From Pelecanus crispus (lineage: Eukaryota > Chordata > Aves > Pelecaniformes > Pelecanidae), in assembly GCF_030463565.1 (NCBI RefSeq), contig NC_134646.1:14226001-14290000 (forward strand): a DNA stretch of 64,000 nucleotides, given 5' to 3'. This document shows positions 43,931 through 55,800 of this stretch, piece after piece. How positions within the stretch are numbered: the stretch's first letter is position 1; the number at the start of each line of letters is the position of its first letter. The position numbers were made by a program, and so were the translations under genes. The notes under the pieces were generated by a model. The model saw nothing but the letters and a program-made list of their open reading frames with translations, did no database searches and was not told the DNA's origin.

Positions 43931-46900
43931 AAATACAACTTAAATCTGCGTACAGCTAAATATGCTATTTTATATTCTGTAGATGCGAGAACACCAACAT
44001 TTCAATGTGCCCTTGCTCCACTTCTTCTTTTAAAGGATGCAATATTAGAATGAGATACTGTATGCTGAAAAAGTCAGGAAATGCTAAGTTACAGTTCCCA
44101 CGGCAATTGTAACTCAGCCTCATATGGTGAGGCACAAAGGTTATCACCACATACAATAACAGAGGATGCTGAACACATGCAAAGTGACCAAATTACTGTC
44201 ATGGCAGATAACCAGGTCTTTGAACTTCTGTGCAGGTAAAATCTTAGACATGTACTGGGCTTTTATAGCATTGAATTTTAGAAATGTGAAGTCCAACACC
44301 CTATAAATAAAAGTCAAAATTATGTTGTGTAGCAAGTAACCGGTCCCAGCAGTAGCGTGTAGCCCTCTCTGCAGAAACACAGCTAATGGCAACAAGAAAT
44401 ATTTCCATTACTTTATGAGCTCTGGTAGCTGTCAACTGAGAGAGGGATCTGCCGATCAGAGAAATCTGGGAAGACATCAGTGTGTCAGAACAAGTGAAAA
44501 GACTTGACACAGAGGGCACATTTTTGTTGAGCAATTTGCATTAGCACTTCTGGACAAATTCTACATTTCACATGCAATTCACAAACCAACAGCAGCACTG
44601 CTAATTGGTGCAGTTGCCACTCAACTGTGGTGCCTTGTTTGAGCTACCACTAATGTGAATGAAGACTACTTTTTTTGAAAAAATGCAGCAATTATTTTGC
44701 AGACTTTGAGTTGGGTTCCCCCTGCCCCCATTTTCATCCTTATAATTTCATTATCTCAATACCTTAAAAAGAACCTGGAATAGAAAAATGCAAACCTCAG
44801 AAAAATCCTGTTGAAGTTATTAACAAAAAAACCCCGTTTGCAAAGAATGACACCCTTCATTAATATAACTGTTAGCCCTACCATCACCGTGAATTTGACC
44901 GTGTCCCAGAGTGCCAATGCAAAGCTGCATGTTGATCTGATAAGCAGCAGAGTACTGGTGACTGAAAATCCCAGCCACCAAACCAAGGCTGTGCTCTGCA
45001 CATGTCTAAAATGCTGAAGGGATGACAGAATCTCTCTGTTTCCTCTTAGGTGGTATTAGAAGTTATTTAACTGAAAACAGGGCAGATCTCTCATCCATCA
45101 TTCTTTATCCTTTGTAAAATCAAGTCTCCTGAGAAAAGGAAAGAGCTTCCATACTGCAGCTTTCTATTACTGCTGCCCAAAATGCTCAGGCAGCTGCGGC
45201 TCAGCTGAAGGAAGGTTTGACTGACTCCTTTTCGTAAAGTTGAACGGCTATTTTTAGGCCATATTTCCTTTAGGCCCGTACAGTGCAAAATCCAAAGGAG
45301 CTAATGAGATTGGCAGGTGCACAGATTATTGGTGACCTCCTCTAGCCTAGCGTTCACATTTCCTTATTATGTTTTTTTCATAATGTACAGTGAAAAAGGG
45401 AACAACCTAAAATTAAAGATCTTCCTAGGTAGGCTCAATACCTTTTATATTCAAATGCTCAATGAGAGACCAATGCACAATAGCTAGAGATGGAACGACA
45501 TGAGAAAAACTACACAGATGCACCCAGATCTAAATAAATCTAAATCTGAAGAACTGGATTTTTAATGGAGTTTTTTGGTTGCATCTCTACAGACAAATAG
45601 GTATCTGTAATGTACTTTAATTCTGACCCTAATCTTTCTGCAGCTGCAGGAATCCCATCCCCTTTCTTGCTTCCCTTGAGATGTCCTTGGCCCCACCCTA
45701 CTAAGCATCCAACCTCACTGCTTTAGAAGTCACTAGCAGAAGCCGCATCTTATCCACGGCTCCCAGCTGTGCTCTCCTTGGACAGAACAAGAGAAACTAC
45801 AGTTAAGCCAGTGTAACTCCCAATCCTGATCATGAGTGGGTCTGAATCCTGGATACCGATGTCATTTCATTTTCTGCAGTGAAGCACAAACCCGATTGTT
45901 GGGCAAACTCCTGTAACACATCTTTGTGGTGTAACTCACTCAGCTTGGGCTTCCTTCTGCCACACCCTGGGTTATAGGCACAGCAGTCACATTTCAGTGA
46001 CTAAATCCTGATTTGCAGGCCCAATTATTTTGAGTATGACTGCACAGCCTTCTTGGATATTGGTGCTAGGTACACCCCTTGCTCCCCAGGCTGATTCAGT
46101 GGTATTCAGGGAAGCAGGGGCTGGCTGGTAGCTCTGTGTGTGCCCTGTCCCAAACACGGGGCGCCCAGCACTGCCTCTGCCAGGCTGCTCCAGAGGGCAC
46201 TTCAGCCCAGCGGGGCTCTTCTCTCTCGCACCCCCCCCCGAGCATCCCTCCAGTATTCACCTGGCAAGGCATGAAAAAAGAGAGCCCCTGAAATCTCCAG
46301 GGATATGGGTTGCCTCCTTCCTTCCAGCTACTTTATCCTCTGCCTGTATTCAAAAAACAGAGAGCTGATACCTCAAACCCTTCACAAAGAAAAGCAAACG
46401 GTGCCTCTGTGAAACCACAGGCTGAACTTCCCAACAGTAGAGCAGGGCTCCAATTTACCAACACATGGTGTGGCCGTCAGCTGTGATTCCACAAAAACTG
46501 CAGAAGATATCTTTGGACCTCTTAATATCTTATTTCTGACATATGGAGGGACTGGGGAGTTTGCAGCTTCCCACCTGCTTAAATATAATTCACTACAAAA
46601 CATCAAACAGATGCATTCAGCCCTTTGTAGACATATCATTACCTTATGTGTTCATGTAACGCACATCTGTAGCACATTGGCAGTACACCTAGTTAATGTG
46701 TGGGAGACTCCTAGGTTCAAAGCCTCCAGTGTTTCTTTTGTTCTCTAATGAATCCTTCTTTTGTTTAGCTCCCCCTCCCCTTAGGTTGTAGCTGTAACTC
46801 TGTCATTAGCATCTTAAAAATCTTTTCCTCCAAAACTAGCTACAACACTGCAATAAGCTGGCAATGTACTAGGAAGCACCTAAATGAATCACGATTCTTA

Positions 46901-47504
46901 CTTAAGACAGGTTTAACGGGTCTGGGTCACTGTTTTCAGCAGCACTGTTGCTTAGTTAGCAAACTCGGTAATCAAATATTCTCCTAAAAACCAGGTGAGG
47001 TGAGATTCCTGTGTTATATTCCAGCTGGTAAGCTAGGTTCAAATAAAAAATGCATTCATGCCTACTAGGAGTGTCACAATTTTTGTGAGTCTCTGCAGAC
47101 CCGCGTCTGCTTCTCAGTATCCAAAAATCAAAGCTTTCAGTCACCTCCATGGCAGCCCAGTTGAAAACACTGAGCTGTATCCACCCTTTGTGTAGAAACA
47201 TGTTGTTGAATTTTCACTGGACTTCAGCCTAATGACCCCAAACCTGATTTCCTAGATGTTATGCATGAAAACACACATGTAACACTGAGATATCATCTGC
47301 AACACAGACTGGCAACTGTGGTGTCCACCAGATTCACTGTCCCTCCCGGTGCTAGCATCTTCCTGGGCTTCACCAAAAGGGACCAGCTACCAACAAGTTC
47401 TGGGAAACAGGTAGCAGAAGATGCTGATAAGGAAATGTTATCACAGATAGGCACAAAGACAGAAAGATTTTACTCATGTTCCGACAGCCATTTGCCTGTG
47501 AATG

Positions 47505-47965
47505 AAATCACAGAATCATAGGATAGTTTGGGTTGGAAGGGACCTTTAAAGGTCATCTAATCCAACCCCCCTGCAATGATCTTCCACTAGATCAGGTTGC
47601 TCTGAGCCCCATCCAACCTGATCTTGAAGGTTTCCAGGGATAGGGCATCTATCACCTCTCTGGGCAACCTGTGCCAGTGTTTCACCACCCTCATTGTAAG
47701 AGATTTCTTCCTTATATCTAGTCTAAATCTACCCTCTTTTAGTTTAAAACTGTTACCCCTTGTCCTGTCACAACAGGCCTTGCTAAAGAGATTGATCCCA
47801 TCTTTCCTATAGGCCCCCTTTAAGTACTGAAAGGCTGCAGTAAGGTCTCCCCAGAGCCTTCTCTTCTCCAGGCTGAACAACCCCAACTCCCTCAGCCTGT
47901 CCTCGTAGGAGAGGTGCTCCAGCCCTCGGATCATGTTTGTGACTCTCCTGGAACCACTCCAAATG
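47505..47965 (-). mobile_element. CR1 LINE, 5'-truncated, with intact ORF2 C-terminus
   Basis: Minus-strand CR1 ends in the ATTCTATGATTCTGTGATT-type tail at about 47505. Its ORF2 C-terminal frame (47934-47587) is open for 115 codons, with the usual phrases RLRELGLFSLEKRRL, AAFQYLKGAY, NSFKLKEGRFRLDIRKK and HWHRLPREV. No disabling change is visible in this piece, so it is a fairly young, severely 5'-truncated copy. Confidence 0.95.
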
Positions 47966-49539
47966 CAGTGGGGGTTTTGCCTTTAGGAAAATGCCAAGCT
48001 AATATTCACTGAGTTACTGTGCTTTCAGTGGGCTGACTCCAGTTCTTTCCAAAGTTGTCAGATCTCTTCTCCCAGACAGCTTAGGGACTGCTAGAGATGG
48101 CCAACACTCGGGGGGTGATCGGGGGAATCTTCCCCTGTGAGAAACCCAGCAAGGCAGGCAGGCCACACCGCTGCCAGAAGCGTCAGGACTCCCGAGTGCT
48201 GTGCTGCTTACACCTCACGGACATCTCCGGCAACTTAACCGCAATGCTCACACTTCTGTGTACTGTTATCTGAATAGCTGTGCACCCTAGTAAGACAGTT
48301 CAGCTTTATAAAAAGGTTTGTGATTCGTAGCCAGCACGTGCCTACTTTGTCAGACAACTCCAAATTGTAGCAGAATCGGCAGATTTCAGCATTCAGTTTG
48401 TCACTGCAAAAAAATCAGCTCCTTAACAAGCACAACACATTAGCAATGTGTATTGTTGCCCTATACTCATCAATTAGCATTATTATCTTTATTTAACTGT
48501 AAGTGGCATGTTTTCTTTGCTGGCTTCCTTCCAAAATCATCTGTTACTCTGAGCTGAGGTAGTAGCAGTGTTCTCATTGTTTATGATGAGACATTTCTCT
48601 CTTAAAAAGCATAAACACACCACCACCTGAAGAACGGTGTAGTGACGATGCCCAGGAAAAAGACAACCATAAATAAACCCCATTCTTCCTCTCCCTGGCT
48701 TTTCAGAAACAATCCTGCAGCAAACTACAGCTCCTTTGGCTAGCCACTAAAATCAGCAAAGATAGGAGCCAAGGCAGAGCCCCAAGCCTTCAAAAGCTGC
48801 TGGGGGAAGTGGTACAGGGAGCCGGGTCCCGGCATGCCCCTGCCTTCCTGTTGTTCCTCCTCACAGCAGAGTGGGAAGGAACCTCTGTCCCGTAGCTCTC
48901 CGCAGGGACTGTAAGTGCAGTGACAGCCTCAGTTACAGATCACCTGGTGGCAACCTTCCTTCTGAAAACCAAACGGCAAGCTCACACAGATCAACAGTCA
49001 AATGCAGCTGCAGAAGAGGAAGGCCTGCTGCATCTTCAGCAGGTGCTGGGCATGGACACGTCTGCTTACAAGAGGAAATGACTGAAGATTTACGATGGTG
49101 AAAGCAAAGTATACAACCTGAAAGACTAATTAGCTTTTTCCCTCCCCTCAAAACATTTTCTTGCGGCCTAAAAATACATCCTGTATCTTACGTGAAATGA
49201 AGAGAAGCACATCGACTGTTAACAACCACATCATAACAAAATCACCTCTAAAAAATCAGGAAGCAAAGATACTCTCGTTCCCACGCCTGTACTCCAAAGA
49301 ATCACTCCGAGTGTGCAGCACCAGTTTGGCACTGGCACTAGGAAGAGAAACAAGCCGGTGCTGTGTGTCTCATTTATATGTTTTTACTGTTATTTTCCCT
49401 CACTAATCTTAGACTGCTTCAAAATTAATTTCCTCTTCTTTCTCAAAGCCTGTGGCCATGCTGACCAGTACAAGTCAAAAGCTACGATGTTTTTCTGAAG
49501 CCAAAGGCATTGCACACAGGATGAAAACCTTCATCCACA

Positions 49540-50010
49540 ACGGATTCGGTGCTGCAACATACATCTTTTCTACGGGCATACAAGCAAGATTAGTGCAGAA
49601 AGAGGTCCAAAGATTATTAAAATGCCAAAACAAACTTAATTGCCTAATTAATTGTACTAGGCCCCACCTCCTCCTGGATAACTCGACCCGTTCAGCACTG
49701 GAAAAAACTCATGTTGACACTGCCCTTGTTTGTTTGGCTGTGTGTCAGCCCGAGAGGGTATATTTAGCTTTAGCGCGCTTGCAGGATTGCATCTTGCAGC
49801 TCAACAGGAAATCTCTGGAGTCAAAGCTAAAGATATCACTGCACGCTCGGAAATTTATGGCCAGCTGTAAAAGTGGAGCTGTGGTGGTCAGAGCGCTCAA
49901 CAGCCTTCTTTTAAATGAGCAAGGAGGCTGAATTAAACACTTCACTGTACTGAGTTCATGGCAGGCAGGGTGCACCCGCCGAGCTAAAAATAGCAATAGA
50001 GGAGGCTCTT
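49540..50010. promoter_or_regulatory. Candidate conserved noncoding element (enhancer-like)
   Basis: This repeat-free, balanced-composition sequence has homeodomain-type cores (CTTAATTGCCTAATTAATTG near 49635), a MEF2-like CTAAAAATAG near 49984, and little microsatellite or transposon content. Such texture is typical of deeply conserved intronic enhancers in developmental genes. Conservation cannot be seen from one sequence, so this is a guess from appearance. Confidence 0.25.
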
Positions 50011-51559
50011 CTCTTGCTGGGACAAAACTGAATTGATACACCCCGTTCCCATTCCCAAGCTTGTGCTCACGAGTAAGTGGGAGGGGGAGAAGTCTGAGGA
50101 GGGAGAGCTGGGGACCGCATGCACGTGAAGGGCTGCTGAAGGAGCACAGAGATCTCCTCCTCCCCTGAAGCTTTCAGAAATTTTAACATTTGTTGGATCC
50201 ATTTCAAAAGAGATAAATCATAAAAGAGAACATGCATCCAACACAGGTTTTCTTTTCTATTAAAAAAATCTAGATATGGGTTGTGGCACCAATTCCAGGG
50301 CAGGTGAACAGACAGAGAATCCTTTTCTTTCAGTCTTGCCTGTCCTCGATGTTTCTGAGTGGCATTTTGCCTGATGCTCTTGTGGCTCCTGAGCACGCCT
50401 CTCCAGCACTGGGTGACCACGGGGTACCTCCGCCGCAGCCTCACCTGATGTCTCAGTCTCGGAGAAATACGTTACTCAGGGGAAGACTTTACTGAGGTGA
50501 CTTTTGTGCTAAAAGTTGAAATGGTTAAAAATGAACCTGGGCATGGAAACTCACACCTCTGAGGTCTCTCTCATGAAGTCAGGGGTGATATCCTGGTGGA
50601 TGACCCACAGTGTCAGCACACGGGGCGGGCACCTGGAGGGGCCTGCGGTGCTGTGAGATGATGCCAGCCCTGTGCCCGAACAAGTCATGCCGCCTTGCTT
50701 GGCTCAGTCACCCAGCAGGTGGAAAAAAGCAACCACCACGACAGAAGCCCAGGGAAGACAAGGCCTTGGAGCAAACCGTGACTCATGGGGAGCTGCTCTG
50801 CATCGTCTTGTTTGCGTAGCCTAATCGTACGAGCTTCATATGGCATTTTGTAAAGCACTGGACCGTATTTACCCAGCGAAGTTCTGCGGTACACTGAAGG
50901 ATCAGGCCCTTCTACTTCACCACAGTTAAGGCATGAATATGACCCAGGACCATTCTCTGCTGAGATAATGAAAAGGCAGGATGTAAAAACAGCTCTTGTT
51001 TTGTGTTAGTAAGTGCTTTCTTTATCTTATCATTTTCTCTCGAGTGATGGCTAGCTGACTGTTTGCATTTCATCTCGGCTTTGAGAATGTTTTGTACGGT
51101 CCAAGTAACCCAAGTAAACCGGAGCACACCTCTCTCTGCTCAGTGACAGGACAGCTATGTATGTTTATGAAGCAAAATCAAAAGGGAGTAAATGTAAACA
51201 AGCCGTCCCTCTTTGAAGAGCTCCTTGGGATACAAAGTGTTCTGTCAATGGCTGTGTAAGGAAGTACCACGGCCTTAGTCTTGCATGCTGTTGATACCAA
51301 AAAAAGCAACTTTGTTGATCTAAATAAGATTAACCTGGTGGTTTTCCAGCAAAAAGCTGCAGTTGCCACCCTGCCTACAGCTGACTGGTCTCACAAGAAA
51401 AGGATAATTTCTTTGCCTCCAGACAGGTCATTAACTGGTGGAGAGGGGATAGGTAGGTGGATGTAGTCTTAGGAAGTGTGCAGAATTTGGTTTTATTAAC
51501 CCTACATGGGAGCAGCCTAGTTGTAAGGCTGCTGTTTGGCAGCCTGACGCATTCACAAT

Positions 51560-51640
51560 CCAGATTTTGGACAAATCACTCCCCTGCCTTGTGCCTCAGC
51601 GTCTCCACCCATATGGCCAGAATGACGACAGTTCCTCTGA
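51560..51640 (+). mobile_element. MIR-like SINE fragment
   Basis: The order TTTTGGACAAATCACT, CCTTGTGCCTCAG, TCTCCACCCATATGG follows the MIR body (TTGGGCAAGTCACT, CTGTGCCTCAGTTTCC, CATCTGTAAAATGG) at moderate divergence. It is an old fragment in plus orientation. Confidence 0.55.
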
Positions 51641-52825
51641 TTTCACCAGACTGCCCTGACCCCAGCAAGGCAGCTGGGATCCGGGGAGCTACAGTGCCAG
51701 CGTGGTCTAGTTACATCCTCAGAGAACCCATTTTCTCCAAAAAAGCCCAGAATTGTATTCCTTGTCTGCATGCACCTGAACAAACCAACAGGCAAAAATC
51801 TTACTCAGAACAGAATGAGCAAGAAAAGAAATTTCTCTATCCTATTCGCCTCCCACTTCCTTTGAGCAAGGTTACTAAAAACATAGGTTATGGAGCAGGC
51901 AGGAGAAGGAGAGCAGGCTTCTTGGCTAAAAACAAGGGATTTGCTGTGGCCCAGACGGTGCCAGCTTTTCTGGATCCTGAGACAAGCCTCTCCTTATTTC
52001 CAGAGCTGGGTGAGATGGAGCAGCAGAGCCCCGTGAATCTGTCATGGCTGTCGGGAGCCGACAGCTGCGCGCTCCCCCTTCAGCAAGCTGCTTCCTCTTT
52101 GTCAGGTGTAATTTGAGTGCTACACACCACCAGGCACACATTCGGCCGCTCCTTACAGGTGCCTCTGCGGTGCCAGAGCAAGGCTCTGTCGCCGCTGGAA
52201 GATTTAAGGGATGATGCTGAGATGGGGGCTGAGGCTGGCCGTGGCCGGCTGCTTTTGGCTGCTCCCGCAGCAGCACTGCTTGCCAGAGAAGGTGCGGTGC
52301 CTCTCGAGCTGCGCTGGCGTGTTACCCTACCAGCACTAGCTTATTGCTGAATCCACTAAAGAAAGCAAAGTTCAGCAGTAAACAGGAGACCCCTCAGCAG
52401 GGAGAAACCCTGCAGATTTCCCACGAGCGGAAGAACTCGAGAAGGTGTGGAGCGCTCCTGCGCCCAGGCGCAGGTCCAGCTGCCGGAGCACATGCCAGGG
52501 TGAGAGGCTGCTGGGCAGCCCGCTCTCCTGGGGCGGCTCTTCGGGATGGTGACAGCTCCGCAGAGCAACGTGCCGCGATCCCATAAACTTGCTGTGCCAA
52601 GTCATGACCTGACTGGCAGATGATGGGAGTCAAGCCACAGTCCCCTGAGTACGCAGCAGATGCTTAGACTTCAAAACCGCTGCTTTGGTTAAGCTGTCTA
52701 CACTTTCTATTATGTGATGTACTTGGAGCTAAAAAGGCTCTCCTTGGATAATCCTGGTGTTTTAGAGCTTTACCGCCAGGAGTGCTCTCTAAGGGCACTG
52801 TTTAGAGAAGTGTCATGTACGAACG

Positions 52826-52890
52826 ACAGAATCACAGAAGGCAGAGATGGGGAAGATCACCTAGCCTGTCCCTCAGGCCTGTACGGGGTT
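52826..52890 (-). mobile_element. Degraded CR1 3'-end fragment
   Basis: ACAGAATCACAGAAGGCAG followed by GGAAGATCACCTAG resembles the reverse complement of the CR1 3' end (usually AGAATCACAGAATGG, then GATCACCTAGTCC). It is short and divergent. Confidence 0.45.
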
Positions 52891-55800
52891 GGTCCCATGA
52901 GGACTTTTTAGTCCAACACACAGGAGTTACTCTAACGAGAGAATCTCACAGCACATCAATGCTCCTTAACAAACAATGAAAAGCCTGGGAAGAGGAGGTG
53001 ATCAAGAACTTTGTGATATATGCCCGTTAGCAGACAGGCCCTTCTAGAGACAGCCTGGAGAGTGTTCTTGTTAAAAGCCAATTGGATGAGTGACAGTGGG
53101 GGGAAAAAAAAAAAAAAGATACGTGTGTCACTTTTCACCAGCTTCCCCCTGTCTCAGTTCAGACAATTACAGCTTAACTACCAGGGTTAAGTTGAAGCCT
53201 TCCACAATGTCAGGATATAAGATAGAGAGGGACACTGTCAACTTCTTCAGTTATTGAAATCTCATTTATGAGAAGGGAAGGCATTCTCTGTCAGCTCGTT
53301 TTTCCACATCTGAAAGAAGGAAGTCAAAGTAGTTACAAAGGAAAAACGTGGTGGGTGTTTTTCACAGTAGCCCCTTTACCTTTGGTCTTTCATTCGCATG
53401 GCTGCTGTGAGAGGAGCCTACTCAGAGGCTCTCTGGTGTAAAACTGTTTTGCCGTTTGACAAAAGGGGAACGGTGCCTTTCCCACAAGCCTCCTCCTGGT
53501 GAGCTCCATCAGAAGTTTCCTAAGCGAGTTTCCAGCAGAGCTGTCACCATGCCACCCGCAAGCCTGCCCGCTCCATGCCCAAGGACAACGCATGCCCGTG
53601 GGTACAGACTGCACCGGCAGCGTCGCCACCCTTGAAATCGCATCCCTGCGTGTGCAGCGAGGTGCTGCTTTACCATCCGCCCTTGATGCGCTCCCTGAAG
53701 CTGCCACTTGGCACTAAGGGAAGAGGATTGGGAGCTTACCTCTAACCAAAGGTGCCTACTCACAGGCATGAGAGGCCTCGGAGTTTCATTCAGCTCTAAA
53801 GTGCTGTTGAAGCATGGCAAACACCTCTCAATGGGAAGGTGAAAGATAGGTAAGAAAGCGGTCTGAAAGCTTCTGCATCCTGGGAGTGAAATGCCCTTCT
53901 CACGCTACTGAAGAGGCCAAGAAAGTCGTCAGGCTTCTAATAACTTGTAAGTACCAACCAACACCAAGCTATAGGTACCACTGGAAGATACGGCACCGTG
54001 GCGATCACTGCTTCCACAAGAAGCTCTTGAAAAGACAGGATGCTCCTGTTTTCTGGAGTGCTGTAAATCTCAGTGCTGCAGCTCTCTTGTGTGTCAAAAT
54101 CAGGAGCTGGTATCTCCTTCCTCCACCAGACAGCTAAGGAGATAAAATAATACACCTGCAGTTGGTTCTGCTCCAGACTTACAACTTTACATCCGTGGAG
54201 TACAGAAACTTGCTTTAAAAATATAAGAGCTGAGGTGAGACGTTTAATCACCTGACTCCAGGAATCAAAGTCTTGGGACAAAAATCAATGGATAAAATCC
54301 CAAGGTGTGACAACATTGCCGTTCTGCTTATACATGGCCAGGTTCAGCAAGGGATAAACAGAAGACACCGTTTTCCATGGAGAAGCCTGGGAAGGCAGAA
54401 ACTTAAAGCAAAATGATGTAGAAAACTATTAAATTTACTTCTAGAGTTGCCAACATAACTAAATGTTATGATGGCATTTAGTTATGTTTAGAAAGGGAAG
54501 ACAGGTTTTGCTGTTCGTTTAATACCATTTCTTCAAAGGTTTTTCTCCCCCCAATGTTTAAGTAGTTATCTGGAGCACTAGAAGTCAAGAAATCCAAGAT
54601 GCAGCCCTTCGCTTGCCCAGAATCCACTATCGGATCCTGAACATATCTATACAATGGGGATAACGTTTCCAGCGTGTTGAGACACATGCGCAAAGTACTA
54701 TTTCTTCTTCCACACACATTTCATCACTTGTAGAGCAAAATTTGTTCTTGGATGCTTGCACAAAGACCATGCCAAAATCAATGGATGTGCACGTACACTT
54801 TCAAAAAACAGGCTTTGGCTTCCTGAAGGGAAAGTTTTTGTTGTTGTTTGGTTTTCAGCAAAGGCCTCTTTCCAAGGGCACAGGGAACCACCCTTCTGCA
54901 AAACAACAAAATACAAGCGTTTCCCTCAACCACATGCGCGCTCTGTGGAAACTTAAGAGGATTCATTTGGGAAAGCAGGGAGGGACTGCACCAAGCTCTG
55001 GGAGGAAGGTTTTATTTCTTTTTCTCATGTTTCTCATTGTTAAATGATCTGCTTCTCCTCTAGGCCACGGTATGCATAGCACAGCTTTAGCTTTAATTGC
55101 TGTCCACATACATCTCTACTTGTGAGGTTCACCGGGCTACCTCATTTCACAAAGCAAATCCCAGACTTCTCAGGCTGGTGTGGGACCCTAGGGGATGCGG
55201 CAGTAAGTAGTAAAAGTAGTAACCCTCCACGAAGAAATGGTGCTTGTGAGGAATTTTACTGCTGTGTCCACTTCCGATGCAAAGAAAGGGAAGGGGCAGC
55301 CGGCTGAGGGAAGGGGGAAGAACAAATTTATACCTTCTGGGGCAGCAAAGCCACAGTAGCCTTCTGTTCAAATCTTCTACAAGATGTTTCTTTATGCTGA
55401 CTACTTTCCACCCACTCTCAACAGCTCCCTGTTTTAATGCATGGCCCATCCTTGCCCCCTCCTACTCTCCGACACTAGCCTGCAGCAGGGCATAAAGTGC
55501 TCCAGGATTCTCAGCTGCAACACGTTCCTTTTTTTCCAACAGAAACATCTGTTTTCAGGGACTTAACATACAGGCACGCACGTGGCCCTCTCCTTCACAC
55601 CAGCTCTGCACTGGCATCTTGTCCACTGACCCAAACGAAATTTGTACTGTACAAACCAGTCCGGACAAAAGTCAACAATTTTAGACACCAGAGATCTCAA
55701 CCACAATGAAGATGGCAAATGACCCAATAATACACAACTATTGCTGTCACCAAAAAGTCTTCACTTTCACCAAAAATGCCTCTCAGAAAATCTCTACCCA

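Larger units (their letters stand above)
40808..47504 (-). other. MAML3: MAML3 large upstream intron, middle part
   Basis: This part is dominated by old LINE remnants at about 41.54-43.93 kb, listed separately. The rest (40.81-41.5 kb and 43.94-47.5 kb) is unique-looking AT-rich intron with no exon or RNA gene that I can support. Confidence 0.7.

Noticed and set aside
46660-46735. tRNA-like A-box/B-box pattern (GGTTCAAAGCC near 46713)
   Set aside because: The B-box core fits, but I could not pair acceptor, D and anticodon stems into a cloverleaf. It may be a tRNA-derived SINE remnant or chance.
49452-49931. 159-codon plus-strand frame overlapping the enhancer-like segment
   Set aside because: The protein has no recognisable fold or domain, and the segment reads better as regulatory DNA. 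Codon-pattern conservation would be needed to revive it.
51457-52116. 219-codon open frame on the plus strand in the MAML3 intron
   Set aside because: It runs through a MIR-like fragment, shows no family motif and has unremarkable composition. A chance frame is more likely than a retrocopy.
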